Shown here piece after piece: positions 6,473 through 14,294 of a stretch of DNA of 49,346 bases. Numbering within the stretch: the first letter of the stretch is position 1; every line of letters starts with the position of its first letter. Below the pieces are notes generated by a model. The model was given only the letters and a program-made list of their open reading frames with translations. It did not search any database and was not told where the DNA came from. Location of the stretch: positions 1 through 49,346 of the forward strand of contig JAZSKB010000047.1 of assembly GCA_045534635.1 (NCBI GenBank), written 5' to 3'. The translations under genes were made by a program, and so were the position numbers. Source of the DNA: UBA1205 sp045534635 (GTDB lineage: Bacteria > Bacteroidota > Bacteroidia > Bacteroidales > WCHB1-69).

Positions 6473-7753
6473 TTAAATAATCATACCACCACCAACTGTT
6501 TCAAAACTATCTGGGTCGATAAAAATCAAAGACCCCATTGTACGATTTTCAGTATAAGAATCAAATACCAAAGGATTAGCCGTTTTTATATTGATTTGTG
6601 CAATATCATTCATTTTCAAAAGATTTTCACCTTCTACTTTTTCTAAAGTATTAATATCTAATTTAAAATCAATATTTTTTACAATTCCTATTGTTTCTGC
6701 TACAGTATTTTTTATAATATAACGTTTTCCCAATTGCAATGGAGTTTCATTAAACCAACAACACATCATATTGATAGATTGTGCAATTTGAGGTTGTTTG
6801 GAATCATTGCTTCTTACAATTATATCTCCACGAGAAATATCAATATCATCGTTGAGTAATACAGAAACAGATTCTGGAGTATGAGCGATAGACAAATTAT
6901 TTTCTACTTGCATAATTGCTTTTACTGTAGATTCCATACCCGAAGGCAATACCCGAATAGAATCTCCTACATGTAAAATACCACCTGCTAAACGACCAGC
7001 ATAACCACGATAATCGGGAAATTTATCAGAAATAGGACGAATTACATATTGTATCGGCAAACGCATAGGTTCATTTTCATCTCCAGATTTATGTTCAATA
7101 GAAATAGTTTCTAACAAATTCATCAAAGATTCACCTTTGTACCAAGGCAAATTGGCAGATTTTGTTACAACATTGTCACCATATTTAGCAGAAATAGGAA
7201 TAAAAAGTAAATGGGCTTTGATATTGATTTTCTCTGCCATTTTACAATAATTACTTTTTATTTCATTAAAACGATTTTCATCGTAATTGATAAGGTCCAT
7301 TTTATTGATACATACAGCGATGTAAGGAATCCCTAACAATGAAGCAATATATGAATGTCTAATAGTTTGTTCTACAACGCCATTTCTTGCATCTATAAGA
7401 ATAATTGCCAAATCAGCAGTAGATGCTCCTGTAACCATATTTCGAGTATATTGTATATGTCCGGGAGTATCTGCAATGATAAATTTTCGTTTAGGAGTTG
7501 CAAAATAACGATATGCAACATCTATAGTAATCCCTTGTTCTCTTTCTGCACGTAAACCATCTGTTAGCAAAGCAAGATTTACTTCTTCATTGCCACGAAT
7601 TGCAGAGGCTTGTTTTACTGCTTCTAATTGGTCTTCAAATATTGATTTGCTATCATAAAGCAATCTACCAATAAGAGTACTTTTTCCGTCATCTACGCTT
7701 CCGGCTGTTGTAAAGCGTAGCAATTCCATATCTAAATAACCTTTTGTGTCCAT
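6473..7753 (-). CDS. cysN: Sulfate adenylyltransferase large subunit (GTPase)
   Basis: 426 aa. With CysD it makes APS from ATP and sulfate, drawing energy from GTP. G1 is GSVDDGKST (18-26), then DTPGHIQYTRNM, and NKMD for guanine specificity. Elongation-factor-like beta domains follow (RPISDKFPDYRGYAGRLAGG). Length matches a stand-alone CysN; there is no C-terminal APS kinase, which fits the iron-sulfur APS reductase next door. It starts 9 bases after cysD, and the last residues (ETVGGGMII) are the usual end. Confidence 0.96.
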   Translation of the reverse strand: MDTKGYLDMELLRFTTAGSVDDGKSTLIGRLLYDSKSIFEDQLEAVKQASAIRGNEEVNLALLTDGLRAEREQGITIDVAYRYFATPKRKFIIADTPGHIQYTRNMVTGASTADLAIILIDARNGVVEQTIRHSYIASLLGIPYIAVCINKMDLINYDENRFNEIKSNYCKMAEKINIKAHLLFIPISAKYGDNVVTKSANLPWYKGESLMNLLETISIEHKSGDENEPMRLPIQYVIRPISDKFPDYRGYAGRLAGGILHVGDSIRVLPSGMESTVKAIMQVENNLSIAHTPESVSVLLNDDIDISRGDIIVRSNDSKQPQIAQSINMMCCWFNETPLQLGKRYIIKNTVAETIGIVKNIDFKLDINTLEKVEGENLLKMNDIAQINIKTANPLVFDSYTENRTMGSLIFIDPDSFETVGGGMII

Positions 7754-7762
7754 CTTTAACGT

Positions 7763-8665
7763 TTAAAAATAACCTTCTTTTTTTCTATCTTCCATTGAAG
7801 TTTCACTGCGTTTGTCGTCTGCACGTCCACCACGTTCGGTAACACGTGTTGCTGCAATTTCTTCAATAATGTCCTCCAATTTATTGGCTTCTGAAATTGT
7901 CAATCCTGTACAACTAATATCTCCAATAGTACGACAACGTACTCTACGAGTAACCACTTCTTCTGTCGGTTTGAGCATCATACAAGGCTCTGCTGCTAAC
8001 CATTGACCATCTCGCAAAAAGCAACGACGTTCATGAGTAAAATACAATGATGGCAGTTCTATTTTTTCATGATAAATGTATTGCCAAACATCCATTTCTG
8101 TCCAATTGCTGATAGGAAAAACACGAAAATGTTCTCCAATATTTTTCTTTCCATTGAAGATATTCCACAACTCTGGACGTTGATTTTTTGGATTCCATTG
8201 ACCAAATTCATCACGATGTGAGAAAAAACGTTCTTTGGCACGTGCTTTTTCTTCATCTCGTCGAGCACCTCCAATGCAAGCATCAAATTTATACTTTTCG
8301 ATAGTATCCAATAATGTAGTGGTTTGCAATCTATTACGACTTGCATTGTACCCTTTTTCTTCTTTAACACGTCCTATATCTATACTTTCTTGAACAGAAC
8401 CAACTATCAAAGTTGCACCTAATTTTTTCACAAGATTATCTCGATAATCTAATGTTTCTTGAAAATTGTGTCCTGTGTCAATATGTAACAAAGGAAAAGG
8501 AATTTTTGCTGGATAAAATGCTTTATAAGCCAAATGAGTTACTACAATAGAATCTTTTCCTCCTGAAAATAAAATTGCAGGACGTTCAAATTGTGCTGCT
8601 ACTTCACGAAGCACATAAATAGATTCGGATTCAAGTTCTTTTAAATGTGTAAGTTTGTATGACAT
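7763..8665 (-). CDS. cysD: Sulfate adenylyltransferase small subunit
   Basis: 300 aa, full length. ATP-sulfurylase catalytic subunit of the PP-loop family: FSGGKDSIV (33-41) binds the ATP phosphates. LLHIDTGHNFQETLDYRD, ACIGGARRDEEKARAKERFF and the C-terminal TERGGRADDKRSETSMEDRK are diagnostic of CysD. It begins 6 bases after the stop of the ABC ATPase gene upstream, so importer and activation enzymes are almost certainly co-transcribed. That coupling is the main evidence about what the importer carries. Confidence 0.96.
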   Translation of the reverse strand: MSYKLTHLKELESESIYVLREVAAQFERPAILFSGGKDSIVVTHLAYKAFYPAKIPFPLLHIDTGHNFQETLDYRDNLVKKLGATLIVGSVQESIDIGRVKEEKGYNASRNRLQTTTLLDTIEKYKFDACIGGARRDEEKARAKERFFSHRDEFGQWNPKNQRPELWNIFNGKKNIGEHFRVFPISNWTEMDVWQYIYHEKIELPSLYFTHERRCFLRDGQWLAAEPCMMLKPTEEVVTRRVRCRTIGDISCTGLTISEANKLEDIIEEIAATRVTERGGRADDKRSETSMEDRKKEGYF

Positions 8666-8671
8666 AATATT

Positions 8672-9421
8672 TTAACTAAATGCACCTGAAAGATATTTTT
8701 TTGTTAATTCTTGCTGTGGATTGTGAAATACTTGTTCTGCCGTTCCTTGTTCAACGACTTCTCCAAGATACATAAATACAACATAATCAGCAATACGCAA
8801 AGCTTGTCTAAGCGTATGTGTTACCATAATAATTGTATATTTATCTTTTAAAGAAACAAACAAATCTTCAACTTTTTTTCCAGAAATAGGGTCTAAAGCA
8901 CTTGTGGCTTCATCTGCAAGAATGTATTCGGGTTCTACTGCTAAAGAACGAGCCAAACAAAGTCGTTGTTGTTGTCCTATTGATAATCGTACCGCAGGAG
9001 TACGAAGTCTGCCTTTAACTTCTTCTAAAAGTCCAACATTTTCAAGATTTTCAAGAACAACTCGATTAAGTTTTCGTCCTCTGTACATTTTATTGACACG
9101 ACAACCATAGGCAACATTGCCATATATAGACATTGGTAATGGACAAGGTCGTTGACTTACTAATCCTATTTTACGACGCAATTCTGTTATTTCTGAACCA
9201 CTATTGATAATATCAACACCATCTACTAATACTTTTCCCGATATTTTTACATTTTCTACTGAATCAATAAGTCGATTCAATGTCCTCAATAATGTTGTTT
9301 TTCCACACCCCGAAGGACCTATGATACAAGTAATCTTTTTTTCGGGTAAAACCAAACTGACATCTTTTAGAATATGATTGTCTTTTATATGAATATTAAG
9401 ATTTTGTACTTCTATAGACAT
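8672..9421 (-). CDS. PstB-like ABC transporter ATPase
   Basis: 249 aa, the usual PstB length. Walker A GPSGCGKT (35-42), signature LSIGQQQRLCLARSL (146-160), Walker B YILADE (166-171) with ATSALDP, and the switch histidine in MVTHTLRQA are all present. Small departures from typical PstB are LSIGQ for LSGGQ and DEATS for DEPTS. It powers the import complex formed with the two permeases upstream; its ATG overlaps their last stop by one base. By family it is phosphate-type. By operon (cysD 6 bases downstream, and no phoU) sulfate or a related oxyanion is at least as likely, so I leave the symbol blank. Confidence 0.85.
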   Translation of the reverse strand: MSIEVQNLNIHIKDNHILKDVSLVLPEKKITCIIGPSGCGKTTLLRTLNRLIDSVENVKISGKVLVDGVDIINSGSEITELRRKIGLVSQRPCPLPMSIYGNVAYGCRVNKMYRGRKLNRVVLENLENVGLLEEVKGRLRTPAVRLSIGQQQRLCLARSLAVEPEYILADEATSALDPISGKKVEDLFVSLKDKYTIIMVTHTLRQALRIADYVVFMYLGEVVEQGTAEQVFHNPQQELTKKYLSGAFS

Positions 9422-10275
9422 TATATTTTATTTTTTGAAAAACGATTGGTAATAAAACGACCTAATATACTCAAAATAAGAACAATAATAGTAAGTACAA
9501 GTGCAGCAGCATAAGCTCTGTTTTGTACTTCTGCGATAGGACTACTCAATTGAAAAAATACAGACAAAGGCAAAGTTGCTGTTTGCTGAGACAATGCTGT
9601 TGGTATTCTATCAGAAAATCCCGCAGTAAACATTACCGCAGCAGCATCTCCAATAGCACGACCTACCGACAACAATGTAGCGGTAGCTATTCCTGGTGCA
9701 ATTTGTCTTATTACTACTTTCAATGTTTCCCATTTTGTTGCTCCTAAAGAATAAGTTGCATCTAATATATCTCTTGGAAATTCTCGTGTTGCTTCGTCCA
9801 TTGTACGAATAAAAATAGGAATTATCAACAAAGTAATTACTATAATACCTCCTAACAACGATGCCCTTAATCCAAAGAATATCATAATAGTAAATCCAAA
9901 AGCACCATATACTATTGAAGGAACACCAAACAAAACATCGAATGCTAAACGAGCAATATACGCTAATTTAGAACTTTTCTTTAAATATACATTCAAATAA
10001 AATACAACAGGAATAGATACTAACAATCCTAAAAAAGTAGAAGCTCCTACTATATAAAGGGAACCAACTATTGCATTTAAAAATCCACCACCTTTCCCAA
10101 TATAAAAACCTCCACCGGGTAATTGTGATACCATTTCCCAACTCATTGCTTTAAAACCATTCGAAAATATTGTCCATATCACACTTACTACTACGACAAA
10201 AACAATAAACATCGAAAGCCACATCAGCACTTTGAAAAAAGATTCATTTATTTTTTTACTTTTACTTACTTTCAT
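9421..10275 (-). CDS. PstA-like ABC permease
   Basis: 284 aa with about six membrane segments. The permease loop SLGATKWETLKVVIRQIAPGI (EAA-type contact with the ATPase) and GRAIGDAAAVMFTAG are conserved in PstA. FDVLFGVPSIVYGAFGF matches the Pst family rather than CysT/CysW. It forms the inner-membrane channel with the next permease, overlaps the ATPase start by one base and follows the PstC-like gene by 13 bases. Substrate unresolved, see the ATPase. Confidence 0.87.
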   Translation of the reverse strand: MKVSKSKKINESFFKVLMWLSMFIVFVVVVSVIWTIFSNGFKAMSWEMVSQLPGGGFYIGKGGGFLNAIVGSLYIVGASTFLGLLVSIPVVFYLNVYLKKSSKLAYIARLAFDVLFGVPSIVYGAFGFTIMIFFGLRASLLGGIIVITLLIIPIFIRTMDEATREFPRDILDATYSLGATKWETLKVVIRQIAPGIATATLLSVGRAIGDAAAVMFTAGFSDRIPTALSQQTATLPLSVFFQLSSPIAEVQNRAYAAALVLTIIVLILSILGRFITNRFSKNKI

Positions 10276-10288
10276 AATATTTTATTGT

Positions 10289-11182
10289 TTAATTAAATCG
10301 TTTTTCCATTCGATAAAGAACTACTCGCGATAATAAATTAAAAACAAAAACAACAACGAAAAGAATCAAAGCAGCAAACATTAACGCCGATTCATATAAT
10401 GGCATTGACAACATTTCTCCATAATTATTGGCTATCAATGCTGGAATTGGATAACAACTATCTAAAATACCATTTGGAATAGTCATCACACAACCACATA
10501 CCATTAATACGGCAATTGTTTCTCCCATTGCTCGTGAAATTGCCAAAACAATAGAGGCAATTATTCCTGATAATGTTTTCCGCATAACAACCTTATATGT
10601 TGTTTGCCAACGAGTTGCTCCCAAAGAAAGAGAGGCTTCTCGTAAATCATTGGGAACAATAGAAAATACTTCTATAAAAAGACTTACCAATAAAGGTAAT
10701 ATCATTACTGCTAAAACAATTCCTGCTGCTAAAACAGTATATCCTGTAGAATATTCTACAAAAAACGATGCTATTTTATTGGATATTAATGGAACAATAA
10801 TCAATGTTCCCCAAATACCATAAATTACCGATGGCAATGCTGCAAGAATATCCAAAGCAGGAAAAATAAATTTCTTAATATATGGTTTTGCGTATTCTGT
10901 TAGATAAACCGCTGTAAATATGGCAATTGGAGTTGCTAATAATATTGCTATAAATGTTACCCACAATGTTCCCATAATAAAAGGTAAAAAGCCAAATTCT
11001 CCTTTAATAGGTTTCCATTCACTTGATGAAATTAATGTCCACAACGATTTTTCGTGCAAAACTGGTGCAGACTTTAAATAAAGTCCTACGGCCATCACTA
11101 TCACAAACAATATAGCAACTATTGTCAAAATAAACATTGTTGCCTTTGCTGTTTTGTCCTTGATTAGTCTTGATTTCTTCAT
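10289..11182 (-). CDS. PstC-like ABC permease
   Basis: 297 aa with six predicted membrane helices. Pst hallmarks are WKPIKGEFGFLPFIMGTLW, DILAALPSVIYGIWG, the contact loop SLGATRWQTTYKVVMRKTL and ISRAMGETIAVLMVCG. It pairs with the PstA-like protein and lies 10 bases after the binding-protein gene. Nothing in the sequence reveals the transported ion. Family suggests phosphate, while the operon suggests sulfate. Confidence 0.87.
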   Translation of the reverse strand: MKKSRLIKDKTAKATMFILTIVAILFVIVMAVGLYLKSAPVLHEKSLWTLISSSEWKPIKGEFGFLPFIMGTLWVTFIAILLATPIAIFTAVYLTEYAKPYIKKFIFPALDILAALPSVIYGIWGTLIIVPLISNKIASFFVEYSTGYTVLAAGIVLAVMILPLLVSLFIEVFSIVPNDLREASLSLGATRWQTTYKVVMRKTLSGIIASIVLAISRAMGETIAVLMVCGCVMTIPNGILDSCYPIPALIANNYGEMLSMPLYESALMFAALILFVVVFVFNLLSRVVLYRMEKRFN

Positions 11183-11192
11183 TGAAGAACGA

Positions 11193-12179
11193 TTATTTTG
11201 ATTGATTTAGAATTGATAAACAACTATTTAGTTTTTCTTCTTCCAAATCAATATATCCTATTGGGATATTTTCTTTTTGTCCATCTGTCAAGACATATTT
11301 TAAAAATGCCTTTACTGCAGGATTTTTTGGAACACCGTTAGAAACCAAATAAAGGTCTCGTGCAGGTGGTGACGGATATTTATTGTTTGCAACAGCATTT
11401 ATAAAATCATCTTTTGTATCGTAAAAATATTCTTCTGGGTCAATAATTCCATCATTATTGTTGTCAATAGGAAAAACAAATAAACTTTCATTTGGCATTC
11501 GAGAAGCTTCATCGTAAGCATAACTTATATTGTTGAATCCTATTCCGAGTTTATCACGTTGAATTGCATTGGCTAAACCCGGGTCTCCGAAAACTGCTGT
11601 CCCATTTAAATCTTCTTGTTTTTTACCTAACCACATTGCAAAAGTTTCGGCAGCACCACAAGCATCAGAACGAGTATAAAGATGAATAGGTGTCTTATCG
11701 TCTGTTCCTATTACTTGTCCCCATGTGGTATATTCTTTTGAAATCCATATTTTATAAGCAGTTTCTTTTGAAATTCCATTTTTTTTCATTTGTTCTGCAA
11801 AAGGATTTTCTGTATTTACGGTAATAACAACGGCATCTTTTGCCACTGCAAAAGGCATTGCTCCTTTTTCCAATTCTGGAGCATATACTTCTCGTGAAAC
11901 CATTCCTAAATCAACAATATTTGCCAAAACGTCTGTCATCCCTTTGCCAGCACCTCCAGCAGACAAATCTATTCGCACATTGGGGTGCATTTTTTGAAAT
12001 TCATCAACCCATTTTACCGCCAAAGGATAAAGTGCAAATGCTCCTGTAATAGATATTTCTCCTGTAATTTCATTTTTGTTTGCAATTTGTTGATTATTGT
12101 TGTTTCCACACGAAATTTGGGTAAACAAAATAACAAAAATTATTCCCAACATCAATAAAAAAATACATTTATTTTTCAT
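11193..12179 (-). CDS. PstS-like substrate-binding lipoprotein with EF-hand-type loop
   Basis: 328 aa. A hydrophobic signal ends in QISC (Cys24), so the protein should be anchored to the outer face of the inner membrane. The binding fold shows SITGAFALYPL (43-53), DLSAGGAGKGM (71-81) and LYTRSDACGAAETF (168-180), the loops that cradle an oxyanion in PstS-like proteins. Residues 239-250 (DNNNDGIIDPEE) match a canonical calcium EF-hand loop, with acidic or amide ligands at positions 1, 3, 5, 9 and 12 and Gly at 6. YPSPPARDLYLVSNG follows. It lies between a porin gene and the permease genes in the sulfate-assimilation unit. Sulfate binding is an inference from context. Confidence 0.85.
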   Translation of the reverse strand: MKNKCIFLLMLGIIFVILFTQISCGNNNNQQIANKNEITGEISITGAFALYPLAVKWVDEFQKMHPNVRIDLSAGGAGKGMTDVLANIVDLGMVSREVYAPELEKGAMPFAVAKDAVVITVNTENPFAEQMKKNGISKETAYKIWISKEYTTWGQVIGTDDKTPIHLYTRSDACGAAETFAMWLGKKQEDLNGTAVFGDPGLANAIQRDKLGIGFNNISYAYDEASRMPNESLFVFPIDNNNDGIIDPEEYFYDTKDDFINAVANNKYPSPPARDLYLVSNGVPKNPAVKAFLKYVLTDGQKENIPIGYIDLEEEKLNSCLSILNQSK

Positions 12180-12200
12180 CTCGATTTTTAATTTATAATA

Positions 12201-13370
12201 TTAAACCTTTATTGTTAACATTGTCGTAAAACAATGACTTGGTTTTTTATATTTTATATATTGACACAAAGTATAATTTAAAACAAAACGTAAATGTTTT
12301 TCTGGCCACCAATCTATTCCTAAAGAATAATAAATTGAATTGGTATTCCGATTTAATATGTCTTGTTGATAATAATCATATCGCAAAACAGGTCTCATTT
12401 TTTGAGTTACATTGCTTTTTTGTCCCCATCCAAAATTAAACCAATATCCTGCTACCACATAAAATCCATGTGTTGAAATATTTTTTGAAAAAGGAATATT
12501 TGATTCATTCATTGCTAACAATCCTGTTTTTCCCCATACATATTCTGCACGAACTGTCAAACAATCATTTTTATATTCTGCTCCACCAGCACAACGCAAT
12601 CGCAAACCATCTAAAGAATCTAAAATGGCATAATTTCCATAATAAACAGAACCTGATAGAACAAAATTTTTCAAAAAAGGTGAAAAATTGATACGTCCAG
12701 AAATATCTTTTGCCATATTATCGTTTTTCACATTAATACCATTTCCTCCAAAAACGCCTATGCTATACGATAACAATGGATATTTTTGTCCTTGTGATTC
12801 AAAACGTGCCAAAACTCCCGAAAGCATTAATCCAATTTCTCGACCATTGCTAAAGGTTTTTACTCCAGATATATCTTCATGTCCAGCCAAAGCAGAAATC
12901 ACTTGTGCTTTTTCCGAAAATTCTAAATTGTACGAGGAATAAGCATTTTCCAATGAAAATGGAATTTTAAACTGTCCAACTTGTAATTCTACTTGTTGAC
13001 AAAATTTTATTTTTACAAAAGCATCTAATAATTTGGGAGAAGAAGCAAAATCAGTATGCAATCGAAAAGAAATTTTAGGAGTAATTGTACCTTTAAAATC
13101 TAAACGAGCCCTTCTTATTCGAAAAATACTTGATTGATTTACATCTCCTGAATTCAAAATTTGTGCATTGTAAGTATATTGTGCATCTATCAAAGCCCCA
13201 ACAGTGATGTAATCACTAATTTGTAAACGAGGCTTGATAGTCTGTTGTTCTTGTGTTTGTTCTTTATTTGTGTCTAAAAGCAGTTTATCTTGAGCTTCTA
13301 TTGTATTAATCTGCATAAAGAACAACAAAACAATTATACTTCTTATTTTTAAAATTTTCAACAAAGGCAA
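12201..13370 (-). CDS. OprP/OprO-like outer-membrane porin
   Basis: 389 aa. A signal peptide (LLKILKIRSIIVLLFFMQ, likely cleaved after EAQ) is followed by a beta-barrel with the porin O/P phrases FRIRRARLDFKGTI, FRLHTDFASS, ELQVGQFKIPFSLEN and the C-terminal pattern of alternating aromatics. Family members are anion-selective porins for phosphate and similar ions. It is the first gene of the porin-importer-cysDNH unit. The frame opens just after a TGA and offers only TTG codons (13370, 13364, 13361) before the signal peptide. The first ATG (13316) would remove the signal, so a TTG start is likely. I give the most upstream one. Confidence 0.8.
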   Translation of the reverse strand: MPLLKILKIRSIIVLLFFMQINTIEAQDKLLLDTNKEQTQEQQTIKPRLQISDYITVGALIDAQYTYNAQILNSGDVNQSSIFRIRRARLDFKGTITPKISFRLHTDFASSPKLLDAFVKIKFCQQVELQVGQFKIPFSLENAYSSYNLEFSEKAQVISALAGHEDISGVKTFSNGREIGLMLSGVLARFESQGQKYPLLSYSIGVFGGNGINVKNDNMAKDISGRINFSPFLKNFVLSGSVYYGNYAILDSLDGLRLRCAGGAEYKNDCLTVRAEYVWGKTGLLAMNESNIPFSKNISTHGFYVVAGYWFNFGWGQKSNVTQKMRPVLRYDYYQQDILNRNTNSIYYSLGIDWWPEKHLRFVLNYTLCQYIKYKKPSHCFTTMLTIKV

Positions 13371-13395
13371 TCAATGTATTTTGTTAATAAAAATA

Positions 13396-13403
13396 CAAAG
13401 ATA
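13396..13403 (-). promoter_or_regulatory. Bacteroidetes -7 element (TATCTTTG) for porin-importer-cys operon
   Basis: The minus strand reads TATCTTTG about 26 bases before the proposed TTG start. It is the only such element seen ahead of the eight co-directional genes from porin to cysH. Confidence 0.65.
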
Positions 13404-13625
13404 CTTTTTATTTTTTCAAAATAGTGTCAAAATATCTACAAAGTTGTCAGTATAAAAAAATATGACTGTAAGAATAAACACATTTTGTTATTAATCAATA
13501 AAATATAAATTTGTTTTTTTGTGATTTTTTACATAAACATTAAAGAAAAAAATGCTTTTTAAAACATATTTTAAATTTAGAAAAAATAAAGTCTTTAAAA
13601 ATATCAAAGATGGAATATTTTTTTG

Positions 13626-13633
13626 TATCTTTG
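13626..13633 (+). promoter_or_regulatory. Bacteroidetes -7 element (TATCTTTG) for membrane-anchored regulator
   Basis: TATCTTTGC lies downstream of the first in-frame ATG (13610) and 22 bases before the ATG at 13655, so it favours the later start. Confidence 0.65.
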
Positions 13634-13654
13634 CTTTGTTTAAATTTATATTTT

Positions 13655-14248
13655 ATGACAACTATTTTTTACAATTATATACTCACTTCAATATTTTTTA
13701 TTTCTACTGTAGTTTTTATTATTTTGTTTATAAAATCAAGAATATCGTACAAAAAACTACTCCGAACAAATTTGCATAATCAAGAAAAAACATTTCGTTT
13801 GGTAAATACTACCGATTTCAATAGTATAAAAAGTTATAATCACAGTGAAGAAAATATACTTCAAAATATGCGACAACTTTTTGAAGAAGAAGAAATTTTT
13901 CTCAATCCTGATTTAACAATTCAAGATTTGGCAAAACAATTAGGTTCTAACAAAACAACAATTTCTCATATTATCAACTCTCAATGCAATAAAAATTTTT
14001 CAACACTTGTCAATGAATATCGTATCAACAAAGCAATAGAACTTCTTACCGACAAAAATAACTACAATTATAGTATTGAAGCTATTGGAGGAATGTGTGG
14101 TTTTAAAAATCGACAAGTATTTCATTCCGTTTTTAAAAAAGAAATAGGAATAACTCCAAGAAGATTTCTTGAAATTAGTCAAGAAAAAAATAACAAAAAT
14201 TTTCTTTTTTTCATTTTTTTTTGGTACTTTTGTATTTCAAATACTTAA
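13655..14248 (+). CDS. Small membrane-anchored AraC-type regulator
   Basis: 197 aa from the ATG chosen because the promoter (13626-13633) lies after the upstream ATG. One membrane helix (residues about 5-28) is followed by a short linker and a C-terminal AraC/XylS double HTH: LTIQDLAKQLGSNKTTISHI and SIEAIGGMCGFKNRQVFHSV, ending in FKKEIGITPRRF. Bacteroidetes have many membrane sensors ending in this HTH, but they normally carry TPR or sensor domains, and here the sensor is essentially absent. The last 17 residues (NFLFFIFFWYFCISNT region) are hydrophobic and overlap the rpoN promoter, so the tail may be incidental. It is divergent from the porin-importer-cys operon with 284 bases between, which makes it a candidate regulator of that operon. 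Confidence 0.72.
   Translation: MTTIFYNYILTSIFFISTVVFIILFIKSRISYKKLLRTNLHNQEKTFRLVNTTDFNSIKSYNHSEENILQNMRQLFEEEEIFLNPDLTIQDLAKQLGSNKTTISHIINSQCNKNFSTLVNEYRINKAIELLTDKNNYNYSIEAIGGMCGFKNRQVFHSVFKKEIGITPRRFLEISQEKNNKNFLFFIFFWYFCISNT
14225..14232 (+). promoter_or_regulatory. Bacteroidetes -7 element (TACTTTTG) for rpoN
   Basis: TACTTTTG lies inside the 3' end of the preceding regulator frame, about 63 bases before the rpoN ATG. Confidence 0.55.
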
Positions 14249-14294
14249 AATTATTTTATCGTGTTGATAAAGGTCGAAAAGTAAAAATTTTGAA

